8,294 nt of DNA. Origin: Hungatella sp. UBA3147 (GTDB lineage Bacteria > Bacillota > Clostridia > Lachnospirales > Lachnospiraceae). The translations under genes were made by a program, and so were the position numbers. How positions within the stretch are numbered: the first letter of the stretch is position 1; each line of letters opens with the position of its first letter. The stretch lies in assembly GCA_002365025.1 (NCBI GenBank), contig DEYX01000088.1:1-8294 (forward strand). The letters run 5' to 3'. A model generated the notes under the pieces. The model saw only the letters and a list, made by a program, of their open reading frames with translations, had not been told where the DNA came from and made no database searches. Positions 1-6,247 of this stretch are shown here, one piece after another.

Positions 1-215
1 CCTGTTATCTTTTCTTCATTGCCTCTTACCTTTATGACGCCTTTTTCCGGCTGGTACAGGCCGAATAAGACACTCATGAGCGTGGATTTTCCCGCGCCGT
101 TCTCACCAAGCAGAGCAAGTATCTCGCCTTTCTTTAATTGCAGAGTGATGTCATCATTGGCGATGATACCAGGAAATTCTTTCGTGATGTGAAGCATCTC
201 AATAATGTAGTCCAT
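1..215 (-). CDS. ABC transporter ATP-binding protein, probable nucleoside uptake system (5' end only, runs off window)
   Basis: Reading leftward from an ATG at 215-213, 71 codons are visible before the window edge. The protein begins MDYIIEMLHITKEFPGIIAN and has a Walker A motif GENGAGKST at about residues 39-47, followed by LMSVLFGLYQPEKG. The phrase LLGENGAGKSTLM.VLFG.Y.P..G is characteristic of sugar/nucleoside-type ATPases (RbsA/MglA and the BMP-linked YufO/NupO group), which usually carry two NBDs in about 500 residues. The start is supported by AAGGGGG at 221-227, 5 nt upstream. The gene lies downstream of the BMP-family binding protein on the same strand, so it is inferred to energise the same importer at the inner face of the membrane. 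The gap between them contains a terminator-like hairpin, suggesting reduced expression of the ATPase relative to the binding protein. The Q-loop, signature and Walker B motifs lie outside the window, so family placement rests on the N-terminus and context. Confidence 0.88.
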   Translation of the reverse strand, partial: MDYIIEMLHITKEFPGIIANDDITLQLKKGEILALLGENGAGKSTLMSVLFGLYQPEKGVIKVRGNEEKIT

Positions 216-302
216 AAAATCCCCCTTAATTCGGTACCTATCTATGGGACCTGGTTAATAAAATACACCTTGGTATTTTTCTGTTTTATGAGAAATAAAA
301 AA

Positions 303-355
303 GAGATGCCGTAAGAGACCAGGTCTGTTCTGACTGGTGAGTCAAACGGCATCTC
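303..355 (-). terminator. Intrinsic terminator / possible attenuator between the BMP lipoprotein and ABC ATPase genes
   Basis: On the minus strand a perfect 10-bp stem GAGATGCCGT / ACGGCATCTC (plus-strand arms 346-355 and 303-312) is followed directly by TTTTTTATTT, the arrangement of a Rho-independent terminator. Inside the long 33-nt loop a second arm pair, ACCAG / CTGGT, can extend the structure. It lies about 120 nt past the lipoprotein stop codon and about 90 nt before the ATPase start. It could end most transcripts after the binding-protein gene while letting some through. An 8-nt segment further downstream (248-255) is complementary to part of the loop (318-325), so an alternative pairing exists. 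Whether it is simply a leaky terminator or a regulated attenuator cannot be told from the sequence. Confidence 0.8.
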
Positions 356-357
356 CT

Positions 358-464
358 TTCCTCTTTCCCGCCCATGCTTTCTGGGCATATAGGTATGCCT
401 GGAAGGTATTCCTCTTTCTAGCCTGCGCTATCTGGGCTTAAAGATATGCCAGAAGGGCGCTTCC
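358..464 (-). repeat. Two imperfect tandem repeats of about 55 bp in the lipoprotein-ATPase gap
   Basis: Read on the minus strand, unit 1 (464-409) and unit 2 (412-358) both start with GGAA, contain GGCATA, then GCCCAGA, and end with the identical GAAAGAGGAA. They share the GGAA at 409-412. By eye about 70-75% of positions match, with one or two small gaps. Each unit can fold: unit 2 has a perfect GGCATA-CCTA-TATGCC hairpin and a competing GCCCA / TGGGC pairing; unit 1 has TCTGG / CCAGA inside a GCGC / GCGC pairing. They sit between the lipoprotein stop codon and the terminator hairpin, so they would be transcribed with the lipoprotein mRNA. Possible roles are 3' end stabilisation of that mRNA or part of a structured leader for the ATPase gene. 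I do not recognise a named RNA family. Confidence 0.65.
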
Positions 465-472
465 TTTGCAGG

Positions 473-1636
473 TTATTCTACAAAGTTAATTTTTGTCTTT
501 TCAAGCTTTAAGTCAACCGTAGGATTGTTGTTATCCTGGGAAGGCTGTACAAGTTCGATCTTACCGTCTTTTAACTGAGTAAAGATTGCATCATAATCCT
601 GCTGTGTGAACTTGGTGAATTTGGAAGTTTCCATTGGAAGTCCGATACCATTGTTCTTCGCTGAGAAGATGCTGGTATTTCCGCCTGGGAAAGAATTATC
701 ATAGAATGCCTTTACTCCATCGTAAACGGAAACGGACAGTTCTTTCATTGCTGAGGTAATAACAGTATTGGATTCATAGCTCTGGTCAACGTCAACACCG
801 ATAACCTTTGTGCCTTTTTCTTCAGCAGCAGCCATAACGGAGTTTCCAACTGCGCCTCCGCATCCAAAGATCACTTCGGTTCCGTTCTGATACCAGGAAG
901 CAGCCATGGACTGAGCTTCCGGTGTAGCGGCAAATGCTCCTGTGTAGTTGTACATGATTTCTATGTTGTCGATTCCCATTTCCTTAGCTGCAACGTCAGC
1001 ACCTTCTGCAAATCCGTAGCCGTAACGGATAACTGCAGGAACTGCCATACCGCCTAAGAAGCCAAGCTTTGTATAGCCGTCTTTCACTGCTGCATAGCCT
1101 GCTAAGAATCCAGGCTCGTCTTCCTGGAAGAGGATCGGCATTACATTAGCCTCTGTTCTGAATTCTGAATAATCACCATTGTGAGGTTCGCCATCCAGAA
1201 GGATGAAATGAACATCTTTGTGCTGATCCTGAGCAAGGAATACAGGCTCTTCAAATAAGAATCCTGGGCAAACAACTAACTTGGCGCCGCCTTCGATGGC
1301 AAGGCCGATGGTCTCAAGATAGGAATCAGTGGTACCTTCCTGGGGCTGGTAGTACTTGTAGGAAATATTGTTTTCCTCCGCATACTTCTTCATGCCTTCC
1401 CAAGCGCCCTGGTTAAAGGACTTATCATCAATGGTTCCTAGGTCTGTAACCAATGCAAGCTCATACCCGTTGTCAGATTTTTCTGAAGCTGCGGCTGTTG
1501 TCTCTGCCGTTTTTTCAGCAGCAGTTGTGGTTTCCGGTGCAGCTGTGGTAGCACCGCCTTGATTGGAAGATCCACATCCACTTAATGCTGCAGTCATCAT
1601 AACTGCCAATGCTAATGCTAATGCTCTCTTTTTCAT
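473..1636 (-). CDS. BMP-family (PnrA-like) ABC transporter substrate-binding lipoprotein
   Basis: A 387-residue predicted lipoprotein that would bind a purine nucleoside outside the cell and deliver it to an ABC importer. Residues 1-21 are a signal peptide (MKKR, then an Ala/Leu/Met-rich core) ending in the lipobox LSGC, with the acylated cysteine at 21. Residues about 24-54 are a low-complexity Thr/Ala/Glu/Ser linker. The binding domain begins at YELALVTDLGTIDDKSFNQ, the hallmark segment of the BMP/Med/PnrA family, continues through WEGMKKYAEEN, and includes GVDVDQS, a typical ligand-pocket region. Length is slightly above the usual ~350 because of the linker. The ATG at 1636 is preceded by AGGAGG at 1654-1649 with a rather long 12-nt spacing. 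It is the first gene of a minus-strand transporter locus, with the ABC ATPase downstream after a repeat and hairpin region. Nucleoside specificity is inferred from the family; some BMP proteins bind other ligands. Confidence 0.93.
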   Translation of the reverse strand: MKKRALALALAVMMTAALSGCGSSNQGGATTAAPETTTAAEKTAETTAAASEKSDNGYELALVTDLGTIDDKSFNQGAWEGMKKYAEENNISYKYYQPQEGTTDSYLETIGLAIEGGAKLVVCPGFLFEEPVFLAQDQHKDVHFILLDGEPHNGDYSEFRTEANVMPILFQEDEPGFLAGYAAVKDGYTKLGFLGGMAVPAVIRYGYGFAEGADVAAKEMGIDNIEIMYNYTGAFAATPEAQSMAASWYQNGTEVIFGCGGAVGNSVMAAAEEKGTKVIGVDVDQSYESNTVITSAMKELSVSVYDGVKAFYDNSFPGGNTSIFSAKNNGIGLPMETSKFTKFTQQDYDAIFTQLKDGKIELVQPSQDNNNPTVDLKLEKTKINFVE

Positions 1637-1683
1637 AATCTTGTTTTTCCTCCTGTTTTTGATTAATTTTCAGAGATAACACT

Positions 1684-1712
1684 AATGTATCACATTTTCG
1701 TTCTGGAAACAA
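1684..1712 (-). promoter_or_regulatory. Sigma-A type promoter of the BMP lipoprotein gene
   Basis: On the minus strand, -35 TTGTTT (1712-1707), a 17-bp spacer and -10 TACATT (1689-1684), the latter preceded by TGA, which makes an extended -10 (TGn). Transcription would start near 1677, giving a leader of only about 40 nt. That is too short for a purine riboswitch, so no riboswitch control is evident here. The element lies in the 235-bp divergent gap shared with the MATE gene. Confidence 0.65.
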
Positions 1713-1815
1713 TCTCATTTGGTGTTATTTTACAGAAAAAATCAAAAAACAATCGAGCATTTTATGGAATATATTCGTAAACCTTTTACTATGGACGGAT
1801 ATTCTCTGATTTTAC

Positions 1816-1843
1816 TTGTTATTTAAAAGAAAAATGATAGAAT
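1816..1843 (+). promoter_or_regulatory. Sigma-A type promoter of the MATE gene
   Basis: -35 TTGTTA (1816-1821), a 16-bp spacer and -10 TAGAAT (1838-1843), again with TG one base upstream (extended -10). Transcription would start near 1850. The -10 box overlaps an in-frame upstream ATG at 1842-1844, so that ATG would not be on the transcript; this supports the ATG at 1872 as the true start of the MATE protein. Confidence 0.6.
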
Positions 1844-1871
1844 GTTTAAAGAATTGAAAAGGAGGATTTTT

Positions 1872-3203
1872 ATGCAAAAGGCAAATTTACTGGAAGAACC
1901 GGTGAATAAGTTATTTTTAAGGTATCTGATGCCATCCATCAGCGCTACTCTGGTTACTTCTATATATATATTGGCGGACACTTTGATGATCGGACGGGGA
2001 GTAGGAGCCATAGGCATTGCTGCCTTAAACCTTCTTCTGCCCTTATACAGTCTGTTTTTCGGAACCGGCATGCTGTTTGGCGTAGGCGGAGGCGTGCTTT
2101 TGTCTATTTCCAAGGGAAAAGGAGATGAGCATGGGGCCAGGGAATATTTTACGGCTGCACTCTGCTTGGCAGCAGCAGCCGGCGTGTTCTACGTGACGGC
2201 TGGGCAACTGCTGTTTGATCCTGTGACAAAGTTTCTGGGGAGAAATGAGACCATGGACCTTTATGTCAGGGAATACGGAAGGATACTGGTATGGGGGGCG
2301 CCCGTATTCCTGCTTTCTTCTTTCCTGCAGGCCTTTGTCAGAAATGACAGAGCTCCTAAAATGGCCATGATTGCCGTGATCTCCGGCGGTGTCACCAATG
2401 TGATCCTGGATTATATTTTCATCTTTCCTATGAAGATGGGAATGGCAGGAGCGGCGGCTGCCACTGTGATCGGCTCCTGCCTGACCCTTTGCATCCTGCT
2501 TACCCATTTATTTTCCAGGGGAAGTTCCTTAAAAATCGCCCTTGGCTTCAAATGGAGAAAAGCAGGGGAAATCGTGGTAAACGGCCTTTCCAGCTTCTTA
2601 TTAGAAACATGCAGCGGAATCGTCATGTTTTTATTTAACCGCCAGCTTTTGGCTTACGTTGGCGATCTTGGAGTGGTGGTGTACGGTATCATATCCAACA
2701 GTGCTTTGATTGTTGCTTCTATTAATAATGGTATCTCACAGGCATCCCAACCCATTCTGGCCATAAATTACGGGGCAGGGAAAATGGAGAGGTTAAAGGA
2801 AACACGCCGCATGGGAGAACTGGCCGTATGCGTTGCCGGAGCGCTGTTTGTGGGAGTGGGGATGCTTTTTCCTGTTATGGTAACAGAAGCCTTTGTAAAG
2901 CCTGCAGATGAGATTTTAGCCATGTCGGTTCCCGCTGTCAGGATTTACTTCCTGTCATTTCTTCCCATGGGATTTAATATTTTGTTCAGCACCTGGTTCC
3001 AGTCGGTATTAAGGCCGGGAAAGGCCTTGTTCATCTGCCTGATGCGGGGACTTATCTTAAGCAGCGTTCTTGTATTTCTTCTTCCAATGGCATTTGGGGT
3101 AAACGGGATCTGGTCCGTCATGCCGGCGGCAGAATTTTTGACGCTGGGGATCTGCCTGGTGTTGCTGAAAGAAAAAAAGCCTGTTTTGACTGAAAATTCT
3201 TGA
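1872..3203 (+). CDS. MATE-family efflux transporter (MepA/NorM-like)
   Basis: A 443-residue inner-membrane protein, the usual length for a 12-helix MATE antiporter, which exports cationic drugs or metabolites in exchange for Na+ or H+. The two-lobed pattern is visible: an N-lobe with LMPSISATLVTSIYILADTLMIGRGVG in helix 1 and a glycine-rich GTGMLFGVGGG segment; the central FVRNDRAPKMAM and N.ILDYIFIFP.KMGMAGAA block typical of MATE proteins; and a C-lobe with NNGISQASQPILAINYGAGK, where QPI is residues 293-295. The start is taken as the ATG at 1872 because GGAGG (1861-1865) sits 6 nt before it. An in-frame ATG at 1842 would add ten residues but overlaps the -10 box and has no ribosome-binding site. 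Divergent from the lipoprotein gene. No clear terminator follows, so some readthrough toward ppdK is possible. Substrate is unknown; no regulator gene is adjacent. Confidence 0.93.
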   Translation: MQKANLLEEPVNKLFLRYLMPSISATLVTSIYILADTLMIGRGVGAIGIAALNLLLPLYSLFFGTGMLFGVGGGVLLSISKGKGDEHGAREYFTAALCLAAAAGVFYVTAGQLLFDPVTKFLGRNETMDLYVREYGRILVWGAPVFLLSSFLQAFVRNDRAPKMAMIAVISGGVTNVILDYIFIFPMKMGMAGAAAATVIGSCLTLCILLTHLFSRGSSLKIALGFKWRKAGEIVVNGLSSFLLETCSGIVMFLFNRQLLAYVGDLGVVVYGIISNSALIVASINNGISQASQPILAINYGAGKMERLKETRRMGELAVCVAGALFVGVGMLFPVMVTEAFVKPADEILAMSVPAVRIYFLSFLPMGFNILFSTWFQSVLRPGKALFICLMRGLILSSVLVFLLPMAFGVNGIWSVMPAAEFLTLGICLVLLKEKKPVLTENS

Positions 3204-3253
3204 AATTGTTTTGTGAAATTTTGGTGGTAAAACATGGATTTCCAGGTATAAAA

Positions 3254-3267
3254 TTCGTATATACGAA
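3254..3267. promoter_or_regulatory. Perfect 14-bp palindrome, candidate operator upstream of ppdK
   Basis: TTCGTATATACGAA reads identically on both strands. It lies about 100 bp upstream of the ppdK -35 box and 50 bp after the MATE stop codon. Its core GTATATAC fits the GTnTAnAC pattern described for HutC-type GntR repressors, but with no such regulator gene in the window the match is only suggestive. It is too short and AT-rich to act as a terminator. A second near-palindrome, ATGGAAGTACTTTCAT (3298-3313, one mismatched pair), lies 45 bp downstream centre to centre. Confidence 0.4.
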
Positions 3268-3366
3268 CTAAAATCGCATATCGGAAAATGACTGAATATG
3301 GAAGTACTTTCATGGTAATTGTATCGAAAAAAGAGCTAATTTTTGGGAATAATTAAAGAAACCCCC

Positions 3367-3394
3367 TTTACTAGCGTTTGAATTATGCTATAAT
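3367..3394 (+). promoter_or_regulatory. Strong sigma-A promoter of ppdK
   Basis: A consensus -10 TATAAT (3389-3394) preceded by TGC (extended -10), with -35 TTTACT (3367-3372) at a 16-bp spacing. Transcription would begin around 3401, giving a leader of about 70 nt. The leader contains a small hairpin CCGGC-AGAAAA-GCTGG (3422-3437, one G-U pair) and a strong ribosome-binding site GAGGAGG (3454-3460) 10 nt before the ATG. The near-perfect elements fit a highly expressed central-metabolism gene. Confidence 0.78.
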
Positions 3395-3470
3395 ATCTGC
3401 AGGGCTTTTTTGCAAATGTATCCGGCAGAAAAGCTGGACAACCAACACAATTTGAGGAGGAAATTTACTT

Positions 3471-6098
3471 ATGGCAAGAAAATGGGTTTATTTGTTTACC
3501 GAAGGTAATACAAGCATGAAAAACCTGTTAGGAGGAAAAGGCGCCAACTTGGCAGAGATGACAAACTTAGGCCTTCCGGTTCCCCAGGGATTTACCATAA
3601 CAACAGAGGCTTGTACTCAGTATTATGATGACGGCGAGAAGATTAACGATGAGATCATGGACCAGATCATGGAACACATCACTAAGATGGAAGAGATCAC
3701 CGGAAAGAAGTTCGGCGATAAGGAAAATCCTCTTCTGGTTTCTGTTCGTTCTGGTGCAAGAGCATCCATGCCAGGTATGATGGACACTATCTTAAACCTT
3801 GGCTTGAATGATGAAGTAGTGGAAGTTCTGGCAGCAAAATCCGGTAATCCCCGTTGGGCATGGGACTGTTACCGCAGATTTATCCAGATGTTCTCCGACG
3901 TCGTTATGGAAGTGGGCAAAAAGTTCTTTGAAGAGCTCATCGATAAGATGAAGGAAGAAAAAGGAATCACAGAGGACGTAGATTTAACAGCTGAGGATTT
4001 AAAGGAACTTGCAAGACAGTTCAAGGCCGAATATAAGGTAAAAATCGGTGCTGATTTCCCGGCAGATCCAAAGGTACAGCTGATGGAAGCGATCAAGGCT
4101 GTTTTCCGTTCATGGAACAACCCGAGAGCAAACGTTTACCGCCGCGACAACGATATCCCATATTCCTGGGGTACTGCTGTTAACGTTCAGATGATGGCGT
4201 TCGGAAACATGGGCGAGACCTCCGGTACCGGTGTTGCATTTACCCGTGACCCAGCAACCGGTGAACGGCACCTTATGGGTGAGTTCTTAATGAACGCACA
4301 GGGTGAGGACGTAGTTGCCGGTATCCGTACACCTCAGAAGATCGACCAGTTAAAGGAAGTTATGCCGGAAGCCTATGAGCAGTTCGTAGGAATCTGCAAT
4401 AAGCTGGAAGATCACTACAGAGATATGCAGGATATGGAATTTACCATTGAAGATAGAACCCTTTACATGCTTCAGACCCGTAACGGCAAGAGAACAGCTA
4501 AGGCTGCTTTAAAGATTGCTTGTGATCTGGTTGATGAAGGCATGATTACAGAGGAAAAGGCAGTTAAGATGATCGATCCAAGAAACTTGGATACCTTACT
4601 CCATCCTCAGTTTGATACAGATGCATTAAAGAAGACAGAACCGATTGGAAAGGCTCTGGCTGCATCTCCGGGAGCTGCATGCGGTAAGATCGTATTTACA
4701 GCTGACGATGCAAAAGCATGGCATGAAAGAGGCGAGAAGGTTGTTCTGGTTCGTCTTGAGACCTCTCCGGAAGATATTGAAGGAATGAAGGCCGCTCAGG
4801 GTATCTTAACTGTACGCGGCGGTATGACTTCTCATGCAGCAGTTGTTGCACGTGGAATGGGTACATGCTGTGTATCCGGGTGTTCCGAAATCGTTATGGA
4901 TGAAGAAAACAAGAAATTCGTCCTGTCAGGCAAGGAATATCATGAAGGAGACTTCTTATCCCTTGATGGATCTACCGGAAAGATCTATGACGGAATCATT
5001 CCGACAGTAGATGCAGCCATTATCGGTGAATTCGGAAGAATCATGGCATGGGCAGACAAGTACAGAAGACTGAAAGTAAGAACCAATGCTGATACACCAG
5101 CTGATGCAAGAAAAGCAAGAGAACTGGGCGCAGAGGGAATCGGCCTTTGCCGTACCGAGCATATGTTCTTTGAAGGAGACAGAATCGACGCATTCCGCGA
5201 GATGATCTGCTCCGATACCGTTGAGGAAAGAGAAGCAGCTCTTGAAAAGATCCTTCCTGTACAGCAGGATGACTTTGAAAAGCTTTACGAAGCATTGGAA
5301 GGCAATCCTGTTACCATCCGTTTCTTAGATCCGCCTCTGCATGAGTTCGTTCCAACAGAAGAAGATGACATTAAGAAACTGGCTGATACCCAGGGCAAGA
5401 CTGTTGCTCAGATCAAGAGCATCATCGATTCCTTACACGAGTTTAACCCAATGATGGGACATCGTGGCTGCCGTCTGACAGTTACCTATCCTGAGATCGC
5501 AAAGATGCAGACAAAGGCAGTGATCCGTGCAGCCATCAACGTTCAGAAGGCACATTCTGACTGGAACGTTTGCCCGGAAATCATGATTCCGCTGATCTGT
5601 GATGAGAAGGAATTAAAGTTTGTTAAGAAGATCGTAGTTGAAACTGCTGACGCAGAGATCGCCGCAGCAGGAAGCAGCTTAAAATATGAAGTAGGTACCA
5701 TGATCGAGATCCCAAGAGCATGCCTGACCGCTGATGACATTGCCAAAGATGCTGAATTCTTCTGCTTCGGAACCAATGACTTAACTCAGATGACCTATGG
5801 CTTCTCCCGTGACGATGCAGGCAAGTTCTTAAATGCTTACTATGACACCAAGATCTTCGAGAATGACCCATTTGCAAAACTGGATCAGACCGGCGTAGGC
5901 AAGCTTATGGAAACAGCAATCAAGTTAGGCAAGGGCGTTCGTCCGGAGATGCATGTTGGTATCTGCGGCGAGCACGGCGGAGATCCTTCTTCCGTAGAGT
6001 TCTGCCATAAGATTGGTCTGGATTATGTATCCTGTTCTCCATTCCGTGTGCCGATTGCTAAACTGGCAGCAGCACAGGCAGCACTTAATCAAGGCTAG
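3471..6098 (+). CDS. ppdK: Pyruvate, phosphate dikinase
   Basis: An 875-residue cytoplasmic enzyme that reversibly converts pyruvate, ATP and phosphate to phosphoenolpyruvate, AMP and pyrophosphate; in anaerobes it often runs toward pyruvate as a PPi-linked glycolytic step. The N-terminal ATP-grasp domain has GGKGANLAEM (21-30, Lys23), RSGARASMPGMMDT with Arg93, and Asp321, Glu323 and Gln335. The swivelling phosphohistidine domain has GGMTSHAAVVARGMG with catalytic His455, and Thr453, the position targeted by PDRP regulatory kinases. The C-terminal PEP/pyruvate barrel has Arg561, Arg617, Glu746, Asn769 and Cys832. These match the C. symbiosum residues as I recall them (Lys22, Arg92, Asp321, Glu323, Gln335, His455, Arg561, Arg617, Glu745, Asn768, Cys831) within one position, so the protein is full length and should be active. 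It is probably monocistronic, with its own promoter and a hairpin downstream. No PDRP gene is seen nearby. Confidence 0.98.
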   Translation: MARKWVYLFTEGNTSMKNLLGGKGANLAEMTNLGLPVPQGFTITTEACTQYYDDGEKINDEIMDQIMEHITKMEEITGKKFGDKENPLLVSVRSGARASMPGMMDTILNLGLNDEVVEVLAAKSGNPRWAWDCYRRFIQMFSDVVMEVGKKFFEELIDKMKEEKGITEDVDLTAEDLKELARQFKAEYKVKIGADFPADPKVQLMEAIKAVFRSWNNPRANVYRRDNDIPYSWGTAVNVQMMAFGNMGETSGTGVAFTRDPATGERHLMGEFLMNAQGEDVVAGIRTPQKIDQLKEVMPEAYEQFVGICNKLEDHYRDMQDMEFTIEDRTLYMLQTRNGKRTAKAALKIACDLVDEGMITEEKAVKMIDPRNLDTLLHPQFDTDALKKTEPIGKALAASPGAACGKIVFTADDAKAWHERGEKVVLVRLETSPEDIEGMKAAQGILTVRGGMTSHAAVVARGMGTCCVSGCSEIVMDEENKKFVLSGKEYHEGDFLSLDGSTGKIYDGIIPTVDAAIIGEFGRIMAWADKYRRLKVRTNADTPADARKARELGAEGIGLCRTEHMFFEGDRIDAFREMICSDTVEEREAALEKILPVQQDDFEKLYEALEGNPVTIRFLDPPLHEFVPTEEDDIKKLADTQGKTVAQIKSIIDSLHEFNPMMGHRGCRLTVTYPEIAKMQTKAVIRAAINVQKAHSDWNVCPEIMIPLICDEKELKFVKKIVVETADAEIAAAGSSLKYEVGTMIEIPRACLTADDIAKDAEFFCFGTNDLTQMTYGFSRDDAGKFLNAYYDTKIFENDPFAKLDQTGVGKLMETAIKLGKGVRPEMHVGICGEHGGDPSSVEFCHKIGLDYVSCSPFRVPIAKLAAAQAALNQG

Positions 6099-6107
6099 GC
6101 AACCGCA

Positions 6108-6128
6108 CCTATGGAGTTTTGCCATAGG
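6108..6128 (+). other. Small hairpin just after ppdK
   Basis: CCTATGG (6108-6114) and CCATAGG (6122-6128) form a perfect 7-bp stem with loop AGTTTTG, beginning 10 nt after the ppdK stop codon. The sequence after it is ATTTGAGG, so it lacks a U-tract and is a weak terminator at best; it may stabilise the mRNA 3' end. Confidence 0.4.
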
Positions 6129-6191
6129 ATTTGAGGAAGCCAGGGCTATTGGAATCCATTTGGATATATAAACTGGATAGTATAAAGTATG

Positions 6192-6225
6192 ATAGGCACA
6201 CCATCTTCTGTGATGGTGTGCCTAT
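6192..6225. terminator. Probable bidirectional terminator between ppdK and the ABC transporter genes
   Basis: A perfect 14-bp stem, ATAGGCACACCATC (6192-6205) and GATGGTGTGCCTAT (6212-6225), around a 6-nt loop TTCTGT. It lies in the convergent gap, 93 nt after the ppdK stop and 22 nt after the end of the ABC gene on the other strand, where a shared terminator is expected. Neither strand has a good T-run directly after the stem (plus: ATTATTAATA; minus: CATACTTTAT), so the terminator call rests on stem strength and position. Confidence 0.7.
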
Positions 6226-6247
6226 ATTATTAATAAAAAATGAAAGT

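Noticed and set aside
358..464. CRISPR array
   Set aside because: Only two diverged adjacent units with no unique spacers and no cas genes.
1637..1683. Purine or other riboswitch in the leader of the BMP lipoprotein gene
   Set aside because: BMP genes can have one, but the promoter leaves a leader of only about 40 nt with no fold or terminator.
1842..1871. Upstream ATG at 1842 as the start of the MATE gene
   Set aside because: It overlaps the probable -10 box (1838-1843) and has no ribosome-binding site, whereas the ATG at 1872 has GGAGG 6 nt upstream and gives a normal MATE N-terminus.
2945..3313. 122-residue minus-strand open frame over the end of the MATE gene and the following gap
   Set aside because: Most of it is antisense to conserved MATE coding sequence; no ribosome-binding site or recognisable protein features.
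3204..3366. Terminator for the MATE gene
   Set aside because: No GC-rich stem followed by a T-run was found; the palindromes here are AT-rich and lack a T-run.
5925..6125. Minus-strand open frame at the ppdK 3' end
   Set aside because: It is antisense to the conserved Cys832 region of ppdK, and its start lies within the small hairpin; composition looks like a shadow frame.
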